Source: Kappaphycus alvarezii (Eukaryota > Rhodophyta > Florideophyceae > Gigartinales > Solieriaceae). From it: 64,000 nucleotides of DNA. The position numbers and the translations under genes are program-made. The notes under the pieces are model-generated. The model did not search any database and was not told the DNA's origin. It saw nothing but the letters and a program-made list of their open reading frames with translations. The stretch is from the NCBI GenBank assembly GCA_002205965.3, contig NADL03000629.1, forward strand, positions 1,240,001-1,304,000, in the 5' to 3' direction. Below are positions 24,206 through 34,817 of the stretch, one piece after another; positions within the stretch are counted from its first letter, which is position 1, and each line of letters begins with the position of its first letter.

Positions 24206-25130
24206 TTATTGACACCTAAGGTGACTTACACTTAGTTTCTTGACACTGTCAATGCATGACATTATAATGATACTTGGGGTTTCCCCACCCGGGCTTAATT
24301 GCACCCTTCCGTGGTCCGATATTTTTAAAGGGCCCTGCCTCCTATTGGGCCAAGTGTCCGGACATTTGTTCACTAACCTGGAGCTAACCTCTACCCCTCA
24401 GGGCCTGACACTGACTTTAACTGTTTTTACTTGTAGTTTACTGCAGTGTAGTGTTAGTCTAACTAGTATTTAAGCTAACTACTCGAGCCAATGGCTCCAA
24501 CTACAGAAAGCCAACCTCGGTGCTAGCTTGGACTTGTTCCCAACTTTCGCTTCGTCGACTAACCCTCGTCCTCAGCGGCTTTGGCCATTGCACTTCCAAG
24601 GTAGGAGTATTCGCCTTTGGCGCCACGGTAACCAATGTCTATATACAAGTTGGTTTCCCTTTCTAAGGATTCAAGGTCGAAGTGATCGCCCTTCGTTTTC
24701 CGCCTTTGTGGCCTCCGGTAACCGGCGTCTACATACAAGTTGGTTACGTTGCCACGGTGACATCGGGTCACCATTCACTCCAAAATAGAACTAGGTCTCG
24801 TCCGTAGACATTCCTCGTGACGCTTCGGTGATCAGCACATTACGCCACGACCTATTCCGTCCCGAGGACTCGTTCGTCTTGTCCTAAGGACACCCCTCGT
24901 TCCCAAAGAACACGGACCGGCCTTACAACCCGGGGAGCCGCTACTTGGCTCAGCCGTCTTACGGAACACCCCCGCTCTACCACACCAAGAAGTCTCCCTC
25001 ACGGGTTACTTCCCGGGCTACTGCGGTGCAAGCCGCTTAAAGAGAAAGAGGGTTCCCGAACGCCCTGTGGGTCTTTGTGTGTGTCTTTTCGTGTGTCATT
25101 GCCTAGGGAATTTCCGTCAAACGGCTTCGC
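24205..25130. repeat. Hairpin-rich unidentified element fragment
   Basis: No coding frame is recognised. The stretch holds several perfect short inverted repeats: CACC-TAA-GGTG at 24213-24223, TTGAC-ACT-GTCAA at 24239-24251, GGTGAC-ATCGG-GTCACC at 24756-24772 and TGTCC-TAA-GGACA at 24880-24892. It also holds an imperfect direct repeat containing ATACAAGTTGGTT at about 24635-24660 and 24720-24745. The texture resembles gypsy-A and suggests part of a related element, possibly an LTR. Confidence 0.4.
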
Positions 25131-25434
25131 TACACTTCAACCGCCCATTGCACTACACCCATCAGTATTTCGGACTATGAACCCACGGTGCAATAGGAGG
25201 GAATTTCTCGAACGCGCTCCTTGTATCTGATGACCGTGCGGAACTCAAGAACCTTTCTTGCCTGATTGGTCATTTTCGTGGACAATTTCACATCCAGGTG
25301 ATACCCAGAAGGACCGCTGCAATTACCGCAGCTCCTGTACCAGCAACCTGCAACCAGTGATGAAGCTAAGGTCCCCTGCTTCAAAGCAGTTGCTTCACAT
25401 CATGGCTTTAACCACCTAATCGTCCGCAGCCTCC

Positions 25435-25565
25435 CCATTTGCATCCTCACCCTAATCACCTTCATTCATATCTGCATCCTTACCATCACCCAAATCTACA
25501 TCCTCACCTTCATTCATATCTGCATCCTCACCCTCATCTACATCTACATCTTCATACACACTTGC
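25435..25565. repeat. Degenerate CATCCTCACC-type low-complexity array
   Basis: Loosely repeating units such as CATCCTCACCNTCATTCATATCTG give a His/Pro/Leu frame when translated. It is simple sequence; the open frame that covers it (25439-25741) is most likely a by-product. Confidence 0.6.
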
Positions 25566-25569
25566 ATGC

Positions 25570-28500
25570 ACATTCCCGTATTTTTCACGCGCCTGCTCCG
25601 AGCCACTGGCAAAAAATCTCCTTTACTCATCCTTTCCTGTTCCACGCTCCCCTCTTCCACCGCTTTAACTTTTCCCCCGGCCATTCTTTTGCTGCTATTT
25701 TCTTCACTCTGCACATTGCAGCTTTTCCCCCACTCATCTAACTGATGCTGCTTTTTAGATCGCTTCCAAACACCTGACGCTCGATTTACAGCATCTCTAA
25801 GGTTTTTTCTTGCGTGCACCTCTTCTTCTTGCCCAGCCTCCCATTTGTTTTATCTCGTACCATGTTCGCAGTTATAGGCATACCCCGGAAGGATGGCCGC
25901 TCGCCGCTGTTGTTTTGCAGTGTCGAGATCAGAATGATTACGAAAGGGTCCATTTGGCACCCTTCTTTTGCTACCGTTGTGATATTGGTACTATTCTTAG
26001 AGTTCTTAAGTTTTGTATTATTACTGTCATCTGTTCGCTTGTGTAAACCACACCTCCTGTTGCGTCATTCGATTTTTTGCATTATTGGATTTTTGGGTCA
26101 ATCCTTATGGGAATTTTATTTTTAATCATTTTATTTTTCTTCCTGCCATTTTGCGTGGGATCTCGAACCCTGGAACTCAGTGCACGCTCCTGATTTCCAC
26201 TGTAACATATATGATTTAATTGGCTCAGCACAACAAAGTGCACGTGCTCCCTTTATTTGCGCAAAATTTACGGTACACTGTATACGCAACTATGAGCACA
26301 ACAACTGGCAACAGACGGGGAGTGTCGAACTACAGTACAGTATTTTCATTATTTTCATGCGCACTGCAAAGGAGACTACAGTGTTCCCGACGTCCTGTAT
26401 ATATATTGTTCAGCTACTCTATTCAAAATTAATTTTGTAGCGACTTCTCTGCGTTGCACATACAAATTAAAGTGAGTTATCGTTCAGCGCTCGCGCCCAC
26501 GCTCTCGCTGACCGGAGATGCAATCGAAAAGTTTAGCAGCGTCGACATTCAGGTCCGTTTTCCAGTCGAGGTGTGCAGCCCCAGCCCTTCTCAGTAAGGA
26601 AGTTCATTACTTTATTCCTCCCCATGTCTACCTTAAGTTTTTTCTACCACTATCCAACCATCTCCCAAAGAGATTGATAAATACCCCTGATTGTACAAGG
26701 GTACGATAGCGAGCGCAGTCATTGTAGTAGACAAGACACCCCGCGCCATCTTGCATCCGTTCTGTAAACCATCAGACAGACCGGCAGAAAGCCAAAACGA
26801 CATTCGGCAAATACAACAATGATTCAGAGAAATTACATTCTCGAAATTCCAAAAACTCACTTCTCGAGAGGCGTCCTAAGGTCCACAACACACGTCTCAA
26901 CTCACATCCACGAAGAACTTAGTCATCACAGTACTGAACTTCTGACGTGAGTACTGCATCCCCGGTCAAATCAACACAAATGACAGAAATTTTATTCCCG
27001 TAGTTTTAAGGCAAAACGTTTCACGCCCTCGTGCACCTTCTGGTGGGTGTGTCGCCCAGAATCCCACAGTTTCCCCGGTTCGTATCGAAGTACATATGCA
27101 AAGTATCACTCCTGGTTAACAAAACCGATATAGAACAGTTTTTCAGCCCATTCCCCAACGCTAACCTCCTCACCCTATCCTAGGACCCCTCGCGATTGCC
27201 CTCGATAACCCCCTTTCAACATCATACTCGAGAATTTGATCTCGCCAACTTCCCGACTGGACGCATCCCACCCACAGCATCTCCGTGACGAAATACTGGC
27301 GTACCTCTACACGGATACAATCCTTAAAGAGTGGAAATTGGAATATGGTGGTGTCTGGACCTAAAGAGCGATACAAAAATTGAGCCTTCGTGAAACTGTG
27401 CGTGATTATTCGTAAAGTCAACCTGCCCAACCTTCAAAATATCGCTGTCAAGGTCTCCCTCCTCCCCCACTTCAGACCTGTTTATGTCCTTTTGGGACAC
27501 GTTTGAAAAACCCGCTCCTCTCTGACGTGGTTCTTAAATACAGGTCTTCATTCGTTACTCCTGCATGTCCTGAATCGTTCTCTAGTCTGTAGATCCTCAG
27601 CTCTTCTTCCTCTCAACAGACTCTAACATCACCCTCGCTAGTCAATGCTAGGCCCAATCTTGGCTCCATTCATTTATCCATCAAGACCATCTCCCAATGC
27701 CGTATGTGGCCATAGGTGGGCGAGGTTGAGGGAGATTAATTTTGTTGCAGTTCATGCATTCGTATTACAGTAATGGTAGGGAGAAATTCCGGTCGGTGTG
27801 ATATGGCCTACAGAAAAGCGTTAAATGGACAAAAAGTGGCAGCAGAGACGGTGTCTAGAGCAATGGCTACTCCGTTAGTAGGATTGGATTGGATGCAGTG
27901 GAAAGACTGCATAATTGGGATCCATTCGGTCGTACTGGTTGTGCTTGGTAGCAGATGGGCAAGAAAGGGTCATCTTATTGGCTTGACCCGTCGATGTAGT
28001 CACAGGCTCACGGAAGCGCAGACCCGTTTCTGTTTTCTCCTTTCCTTCTCTCCAAACTTCATTTTGATTCCCCTCGCTATAAGTGTCAGACGACGAAGTA
28101 AACTACCCCATCATTCCCCCTATTGGCAGGAGTAGAAGTATAGTTGCAGGAGACGTAAAAGGTGATGGGTACATTTTTTTGAAGCAATTAAATACTCCAG
28201 GATGAAAAATTCAATTGGGTTCAGTGTATGGGTGATGGGTGATGTGGATGTCAGTAGTAAGGGCTGTGCTTGGTGCCGGTGGGCAAGACATGAGCTATGA
28301 ATGGGGAGGGAATGGATTCTGGTACAGGCACTATGTAGCAATGCAGCGCTCCAGAGCGAGGTGTTCATAGAATGCATAGTATATTTGGTGAGGATGTCAG
28401 TGGCAGTGATCCGCTTTGCTCGTAAGGGATGCGCAAGTTAGCGATAAAGGACTGGTAGGGAGTAGAGATACGTTTCAACGGGAGGACACTTACTTTGATG

Positions 28501-28600
28501 CGGTTGTGCTTTAGCGTAAATTCTGCTCGATTGCCGCATTGAAGATAGAGGGTAGCTTTCTATCTATATATAGGTCGCCTTCTACCTTCAATAGCACCTG
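25570..28600. other. Stretch without a recognisable gene
   Basis: AT-rich with short frames only. The 120-codon frame at 27773-28135 and the 103-codon frame at 25814-26125 have no motif, although the latter is hydrophobic. An ACAGT cluster lies at 26328-26342. No LTR pair or RNA gene is visible. Confidence 0.45.
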
Positions 28601-29373
28601 CTGTAAGCCGGGGCTCCATCAGACTCGTAGCTCTTCATGGTTGCAAGAATTCCAGCCGATACCCAAGAGAGTACGGCTTTCAGTGGGACAGTACAAGAGA
28701 TGTTAAAAACTATTTATACGCACGTCGGGGTTGATATCTTTGGCGCCTTGGGGGACGAGGGCCAGAGGTTTTTCCGACGCCTTGCTTTCTTCGCTGCTTC
28801 CCATCGTGGTTCCTCTCCTCAGCAATAACTTCGCGACTTCGTTACCCGCTCTGCGTTTAGCCTCCAAGTGGTGCAGGCGCGACAGGTTGCCACCCGTCGC
28901 CTGCCAGTGCAGTTGATCTCTGAATACTCTCCACACACTTTCGTGCTTTAAAACTCGTACAATTTTCAAGGGGGAAAAGCCGGGGTTCAGTGGGGTGGGA
29001 CCGCATACTTAACTTTCCTGATTAAGGTACATGTAATAGAGGCCTAATGTGAGTAGCAACTGACATCCCCTGAGAATTCTCTGGAATTTACATACATATG
29101 TACATGTACTTTCAAGTCGTGGCCTTACGTTCGGGGGGTTTTGATGCAAAGGCACGCTGCAGCAGCCGTCATGTCCAATGCGGCCTGCTTGATGGCTGGC
29201 CTGAAGGTAGCATTTTAGGGAGCGTAGTTCCTTCCCCATTACGGTGTCGGTATACCCTTTTTGAGTCGATTATGGTTGTCTGGAAAACCATGGGATAGAT
29301 CGGATATACCTTCCAAGAGTAAAACACCCAAACGTTCCCCCCTTAGGTGTTGCTCAAAACCCCTTCCAACGAA

Positions 29374-30044
29374 CTAAAAGAGGGTTGATGAATAACTTTA
29401 CCACAGACATATGCAGGTGCAACATGCATAGTCTTGAATACCCCACTGTAACAAACCTAAAACAACTAGGTTTGAATATGGTGGCTAAACTCTGCATGTT
29501 GTGGGGCGCGACATAATACAGACGCCGCACACGTGGACCAAATCGCATAACTAAGCTGCTGATAAAGCCGAGTCTTTACTCCTCCCGCCGAGTATGCGCT
29601 GCGGGTCGCGACAGCGGCCGCATATTCGTCGATTACCTTCGACGTCGTCGCAGACGGCGATCCAAGTGAGTCGGAGGCTAGCGGCACAAACTTCCATCCC
29701 AGTTCTGATCGTCCTGGGAGGGCTTCACCGGGTATGGCTGCTACTTTGCTGCCAGGCTCCCTATTTTTCCGTCTTTCCGCTGCATTGGCAACGGCGCGCG
29801 CCTCACGCGCTCCAATGGACATGAACCCGTCTTGGAATGGCGATGTTACTGTGACGTCGTACGCCACCGGGAGGGCGGCAAAGTGTTGATCTCTTTCGAT
29901 CTCGGGTAGAATGTCGGCAGGCTGTGCATTCAGTCCGGGAAGTAAGTATTTCACCTCATATTGGACGCACTAAAAGAGGGGTTTACTTGAATGGGTTGGT
30001 ATACTTAATTTTCCTAAAAGAGGGGGTTGACTTTAAAAGAGGGG
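29374..30044. repeat. Recurrent TAAAAGAGGG motif
   Basis: TAAAAGAGGG occurs at 29375-29384, 29971-29980, 30015-30024 and 30034-30043. The first two bracket the non-LTR fragment and share the longer context CG-ACTAAAAGAGGG with one mismatch. The last two are in a short direct repeat (TAAAAGAGGGGGTT). Confidence 0.65.
29466..29954 (-). pseudogene. Non-LTR element C-terminal fragment
   Basis: A continuous 162-codon minus-strand frame covering the end of the polyprotein. It contains GLNAQPADILPEIERD (the P-x-D pair of the nuclease-like region), AYDVTVTSPFQDGFM (second acidic motif), a basic linker, FVPLASDSLGSPSATTSKVIDEYAAAV and the terminal WSTCAASVLCRAPQHAEF. The frame ends at a stop at 29466. 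It is one of the cleanest copies of this region in the window. CTAAAAGAGGG lies close to both sides (29374-29384 and 29970-29980), which may be a target duplication. Confidence 0.7.
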
Positions 30045-30129
30045 GTTCGTTTACTGTGACAGATGTTTTGGCCATAACCCAATCACATTTCATAATATGT
30101 GAGATATTATCTGAGTGTTACGTTGGATG

Positions 30130-30176
30130 CATGTACAGTACAGTACAGTACGTACAGTAGTGAGAAGTACAGTACA
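30130..30176. repeat. ACAGT pentamer cluster
   Basis: TACAGTACAGTACAGTAC followed by GTACAGTAGTGAGAAGTACAGTACATG. It is the longest perfect run of the pentamer in the window. Confidence 0.75.
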
Positions 30177-30611
30177 TGCATGTAACGATTTCCCGTTCCG
30201 TGCACGCATTTTGACAAAAAATCTGTGAATTGCCAGTAGATACTGAACGCATTAAACTTCTCTTCACTTTATTTTTTCCATGGCATTTACCGCTTCATTC
30301 CATTCAACTCCGTATAAATTTCTACTAAACTAACCGTATGCAGAGCCCCTGACCATCGCACCGATACTGTTCCGTTGGAACAAAAATGGGTCTTGCGCTG
30401 TCTTCGCGTTGAACGACATAGGCACATCAATCATTACATTACAGCAAAGGCTACCACATAATTAACTGGACAAATCTGAAATCAAGCAAAATTTCTCGAA
30501 ATGTTTTACTGCACGGTACAACTCGAGGGATTGGAAGAAGATCATACGGACATTTCGGGATTAAGTGAAGGGAAGAAAAATTGTACTCCACCTCCTCGAG
30601 GAGTAAACGGA

Positions 30612-30685
30612 TACCCCTAGCAGGGCTCGAACCTGCGACCTTGGCGTTATTAGCACCATGCTCTAACCAACTGAGCTATAGAGGC
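30612..30685 (-). tRNA. tRNA-Ile (anticodon AAT)
   Basis: A 74-base cloverleaf on the minus strand with no intron. The acceptor stem is GCCTCTA with TAGGGGT (two G-U pairs), followed by A as discriminator and no encoded CCA. D arm: GCTC..GAGC with AGTTGGTTA in the loop. Anticodon stem: TGGTG/CGCCA around the loop CTAATAA, giving anticodon AAT for Ile. T arm: GCAGG-TTCGAGC-CCTGC. The A and B box positions are normal (TAGCTCAGTTGG and GGTTCGAGCCC), so RNA polymerase III promotion from within the gene is expected. This is one of the few features in the window that looks intact and host-owned. Confidence 0.92.
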
Positions 30686-30904
30686 CTTCCCGTGCCTGCC
30701 GTGTGGAGAAAGCACAATTATTTATACCAATATTGCTACTTTGGCCCGAACGGTCCATATCTCCAATGCATGTGGACCTTCCGGTCCTCTTGAAGTTCTG
30801 CCAGCCACACAGATCCGTCCCTGCATGCTTAGTTTATGGAAGACTATGATACTTTTATAACTGGTGTACAGTCCAAATGTGCAACGTTGGGAAGTACTGT
30901 ACTT

Positions 30905-31290
30905 AAAATTAAGTTGGAATTGGGTGACTAATCTCTGCGTGTTGCAGTGCGCGACAAATTACGATTGCTGCACATGTTGACCAGATTGAGTACCTAAGCA
31001 TCTGATACAGGCGTCTTCACCCCTCTAGAGTCGAGCATCCGCTACGAGACGCTACTGCCGCCGCGTATGTCTCTGTAACCTTGGATGTTTCTAAAGAGGA
31101 TGTTCCTAACGAGTCGAAAGCTAGTGGTAAAAAATCCCATCCTATCCTTGATCGTCCCGGCATTGCCTCGCATGGAATCGCTGCCACTTTCATAGCTAAG
31201 TCTCCCTTCTTCCGCTTTCCTCCTGCGTTTGCAACAGCTCGCGCTTCCCGCAGCTGCATGTTTAGTGGTATTTTGTTTCCCTAGTTTTTG
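30905..31290 (-). pseudogene. Non-LTR element C-terminal fragment
   Basis: The minus strand carries AREARAVANAGGKRKKGD-like sequence, then PLAFDSLGTSSLETSKVTETYAAAVASRSGCS. This is the same block as at 29466-29700. The fragment extends toward 30905, where the tail sequence GCGTGTTGCAGTGCGCGAC parallels the other copies. Two frames are needed, so it is not intact. Confidence 0.65.
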
Positions 31291-31364
31291 ATGCCACTTG
31301 GTGTATTGACGCCACATGGTGCCCTGTCTACCGCTCGCCGCGACACGTTATTTACAGTTCGAAT

Positions 31365-32700
31365 GTGCAAAACGATTCGGTCCGGATCTGGGTCTCTGCA
31401 TGGCTCCTATCGATGGCTCCTATCGCATGCATTCAAGCTCTCCGATCCCGCTTAGCTGAGTCCGCTGCAGAAGAATTCGATGATCTACAACGGTCGTCAT
31501 ATGGAAGGTTACATGGCATCGCACTCACGGACCGAGCTTGGACCAAGTCTACCTCCCCATGCACCTTGGCGGTCAGGGCTTCGAAAGCATCGCCTCGATC
31601 CTCCATGGTGCAGCCGCCGCCAGCATCATTGATGCAGCGCCCGCACGGCAGCGGACTTCCGCATACGCCACGCCGCGTGCTTGTGCACTAGCTTCTGTCC
31701 GCTTCCTCGGCGACCGGTCCTTCCTCCTCCGTCAGGCTGGTCCTTCTTTCCGCCGTTTCGCGCTGTCCATCCCTGGGATTGTCGACCTTTCGACCCTTAA
31801 CCCTCCCACTATAGCTGCTCCACCCACCAACACTCTAACCCTTCTCAAACCGGTGCAGCAAGAGGTGCGGGCAAGAGTTCATTGGCACGACGAATCCTGG
31901 GCAACTGCCCCAAACCCGACCGCTCACAGCGACGCCGACGTCCGCCATCGCATCCGCGGCCTTTCTCTTCGCCCACCCCACGGCAGCAACGAAGGTGCAC
32001 ACAACACACTGGCAGACCATGCTCCGCCGTCACCTAGGACTGCCACTGTATGATGGTTCGATGCCTTTCAACTGCCACCACCGTGACCACCCCTTGGACA
32101 CGCTCGGGGATCACGCCGCCGACCTCTGCTGCCCTGGTTTCGGCCGTCGTCAGCGCCATGACATGTTCGCGACACACGTTACCCGCGCCGCGGGTCTGGA
32201 TACTTGGCACGAGGTTCCGCCCCTCGTCCCGGGCACTGAGCTCCGCCCCGCCGATATCTTTGTGCAACCTCCCCCAACCCCGGAAGGCATAACGTTGCGC
32301 CCCATTGCGTGTGACATCACTGTCGTCTCGCCGTTCAAGGCCGCGTTCGCACCAAGCCGACCCAGGTTGCCGGTGGCGCTGCTAAAGTGGCGGCCCGCGA
32401 CAAGGTTACAACCCTGGAACGCAACCTCGCCCGACGCCTCCCCCGCTCCCTCAACTGACCCACCTTCTGCGCCATACACGCCGAATTTCACGTTTCGACC
32501 TCTGGCGTTTGATTCCCTGGGTGCCCCTTCCCCTGGTACTATTGCATTTATCGAGGAGTTAGTTTCGCGGATCACGTCCAAGTGTCACTCGACACCTAGG
32601 GTTATCCGCCGCCGTATCTACCAGCGACTGAGTTGCACCCTCTGGTCATCAATAGCTCAAGCTATCCTGTCCCGAGCCCCGATGCGCGTGGACGACGAGG
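31365..32700 (+). pseudogene. Non-LTR element fragment: post-RT, zinc knuckle, nuclease-like C-terminus
   Basis: The plus strand carries the C-terminal half of the polyprotein in two long frames joined by one shift near 32000. It begins after the RT domain (EEFDDLQRSSYGRLHGIAL, then GGQGFESIASILHGAAAASI). Next comes a knuckle-like C-x(n)-H region with TLGDHAADLCCPGFGRRQRHD. The pair TELRPADIFVQPP and ACDITVVSPFK follows. It ends with FRPLAFDSLGAPSPGT and RRIYQRLSCTLWSSIAQAIL near 32600-32680. A zinc knuckle followed by P-x-D..D-x-T resembles the restriction-like endonuclease of early-branching non-LTR elements, which nicks the target DNA. The RT itself is missing here. Confidence 0.75.
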
Positions 32701-32929
32701 CACATCTGGTTAGATCTTATTCGTTTAGTTACCTATGCTATGCTATGCTATCTGGTCGAGTGTTGGTACTGCTCTCCTTGCTCGCATGCCGTGTCACGGT
32801 GGTGGTCTTTCTCAACCTCAGTAGGTCGTAATCCCTCGTATGGCATTGTTTGACGACAACCCCTCACAAAAGTAAGAGTGAGTTTTTTGATTTACTTTAA
32901 TGTAGCGAAGATGTGGTCGGTTGCATCCT

Positions 32930-33220
32930 ATACTGAGCTGCGACCTGCCGACATACTGGTCCAACCACCATCAGCACCTGACGGCGCTGTGGCCCGCCCG
33001 ATCGCCTGCGATGTCACCGTTGTCTCTCCCTTCAAAGACGATATACGAACAAGAGCTACAAGGAAAGTGGGCAGTGCTGCTGCAATTGCGCACCGCAACA
33101 AAGTGAACGACCTGGAGCGAAAACTGTCGCGTCAACTCCCCCCACCCTCAGATAACCCTACACAGGCCCCCAATTTCGACTTTCAACCGCTGTCCTTTGG
33201 TTATGACGGCGTATGCGTCT
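32930..33220 (+). pseudogene. Non-LTR nuclease-like region, duplicate fragment
   Basis: A short plus-strand copy starting abruptly at TELRPADILVQPPSAPDG and continuing through ACDVTVVSPFKDDI, then AIAHRNKVNDLERKLSRQLPP and NFDFQPLSF. The last part matches 36890-37005 (CDKVTDLKCKMSLRLPP, NFDFQRWL). It lacks both ends and lies 100 bp downstream of the previous fragment in the same orientation. Confidence 0.65.
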
Positions 33221-33699
33221 GGATCCCAACCGCCCAGAGTGAACATGGGCACGAGGACGAGTTTTCCTCAAGAGGAAGTAGCAGTGAAGGGTTGGTACTT
33301 TTTTTCGCCGCTTGGGCATCGTTAAGGGAGGTAAACGAGTTGAACGTGTAGACTCTCCTGTTTGATGGCGCTATCTATTTTGTCGCGCATGTCGCTGCAC
33401 GTGGCCGACGTGCACCACCCGGTTAGCTCTTTGCTAACAATATAGTCGGATCCTGCAGCGGACACCTGCCATACTGATGTCGTAAAGTGTACTCATCCAC
33501 GACGCTGGGAGTGCGTTGCGAGGGCAAGTGATCACTGGGTAACACCAACACTGAACAAAATTAACATGTTTTACTCATTTGTCATTTCGAGTATACAGAC
33601 TGGCCAGCTATTCAAATTAAGATCTAATGAGGAAGAAGTTTATTGCGTTCAGTATCTACTGTGGACTGCGCACGTCCTAACTATACGGTTAAGATCTAA

Positions 33700-34030
33700 C
33701 CGGATGTACTTCGTCGTCCATGCGCATCGGTGCTCGCGACAGGATAGCTTCAGCGATGGAGGACCACAGGGTGCAACTCAGTCGCTGGTAGATACGGCGG
33801 CGGATGATCCATATCGGTAATGTGCAGTGGAGCGCGCCATCGCTGCCGGCGACCATATCATGCATCTCAGGCGTTCATATATACGCGTGCGAAAGATGGT
33901 GGGAGAGACGAGATATTTCTTCGCAGCTCAGTCGATAAAACGTTCAAGGAAACGGAAGGTATCAGAGCATTCAGTTCCTAGCGAGTCAAAGGCGAGGGGC
34001 TGAAACTGGGAACCAAGGTCGCGTGTACCA
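33700..34030 (-). pseudogene. Non-LTR C-terminal fragment, inverted
   Basis: The minus strand reads FQPLAFDSLGTE near 34000 and, near 33730-33800, a stretch equivalent to YQRLSCTLWSSIAQAILSRAPMR at 32615-32690. The DNA identity around GGAGGACCACAGGGTGCAACTCAGTCGCTGGTAGAT is evident when inverted. It faces the fragment at 31.4-32.7 kb, giving a loose inverted pair. Confidence 0.6.
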
Positions 34031-34379
34031 CGAGAAGGGTCCAGGGTAGCGGGATATGAAACTTTATTGCATTAATATCGAGGGTCCAGTGCTTTTTCAA
34101 GCTGTCTTGATCTCGTATGTACATGGTGGAATTTTCTTCTGGTTCCCCTTCGCTTTTGTCGGAGTGGGTGCATGGTTCAGCCGTCGCCTGGAGATTTCCG
34201 TAGTCTAATGTAACCCACTACCCGCATGTTCAGGTTTGCACTCGCCGCCAACGGCTCGCGCCCCATACGGCGAGTGGTTGCAGCCTAGCAACGCGGTCGT
34301 TGGCTCCAGACGACCCCCTTCCCCTACGAACGTTTCGATCTCTCGTGAAGCTCGACAAGGAACTATTTTCGGTCGCGGG

Positions 34380-34800
34380 ACTCTGTGTACAGTATAAAGT
34401 TCCACACCTACTTGGACTGAACGTGCGCTCAGCGGACATTTTCTCATGAGACGACACGAGGGACGCATCACGCCGGCTCCCGTCCCCGCAGTGTACGACG
34501 TTACGGTCGTGCCCCCTTCCAGAAGGCAACCACGCCCGTCGGAGCGAAGGCTGCGGGGGGCGGCAGCAGAAAAACGGAAGATGGCCGACCTGTTGAGGAA
34601 AGTGGCAGCTGTCCCCAGAGAGGCACTCCCTAGGCGTTCTCGAGTCGGCTGGACACCTATGCCCCTAGGGTTCGATTCGTTGCGATTTCTATTCGAGCCT
34701 TCATCTAAGGTCATCGATGAGCATGCCACAACTATCGCGACGCGAAGCGGCTGCTGGAGCAAAACCGTTTTCCCTGAAAGTAGCCCTTCTCTGCTCCTAG
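34380..34800 (+). pseudogene. Non-LTR C-terminal fragment
   Basis: The plus strand contains LNVRSADIFS (a P-x-D-like block), AVYDVTVVPPSRRQP, then KVAAVPREALPRRSRVGW, PLGFDSLRFLFEPSSKVIDEHA and IATRSGCWS. These match 29466-29900 block by block, including the ALPGRSELGW equivalent. It ends just before a new copy starts at about 34818. Confidence 0.65.
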
Positions 34801-34817
34801 TGATGCCCTAATTTATC

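Noticed and set aside
25439..25741. His/Pro-rich ORF
   Set aside because: It translates degenerate simple sequence; no start context or conserved downstream domain supports it.
28703..28969. Minus-strand frame resembling the basic linker of the non-LTR C-terminus (EAKRRAGNEVAKLLLRRGT)
   Set aside because: Only the basic character is shared; none of the flanking family motifs can be aligned.
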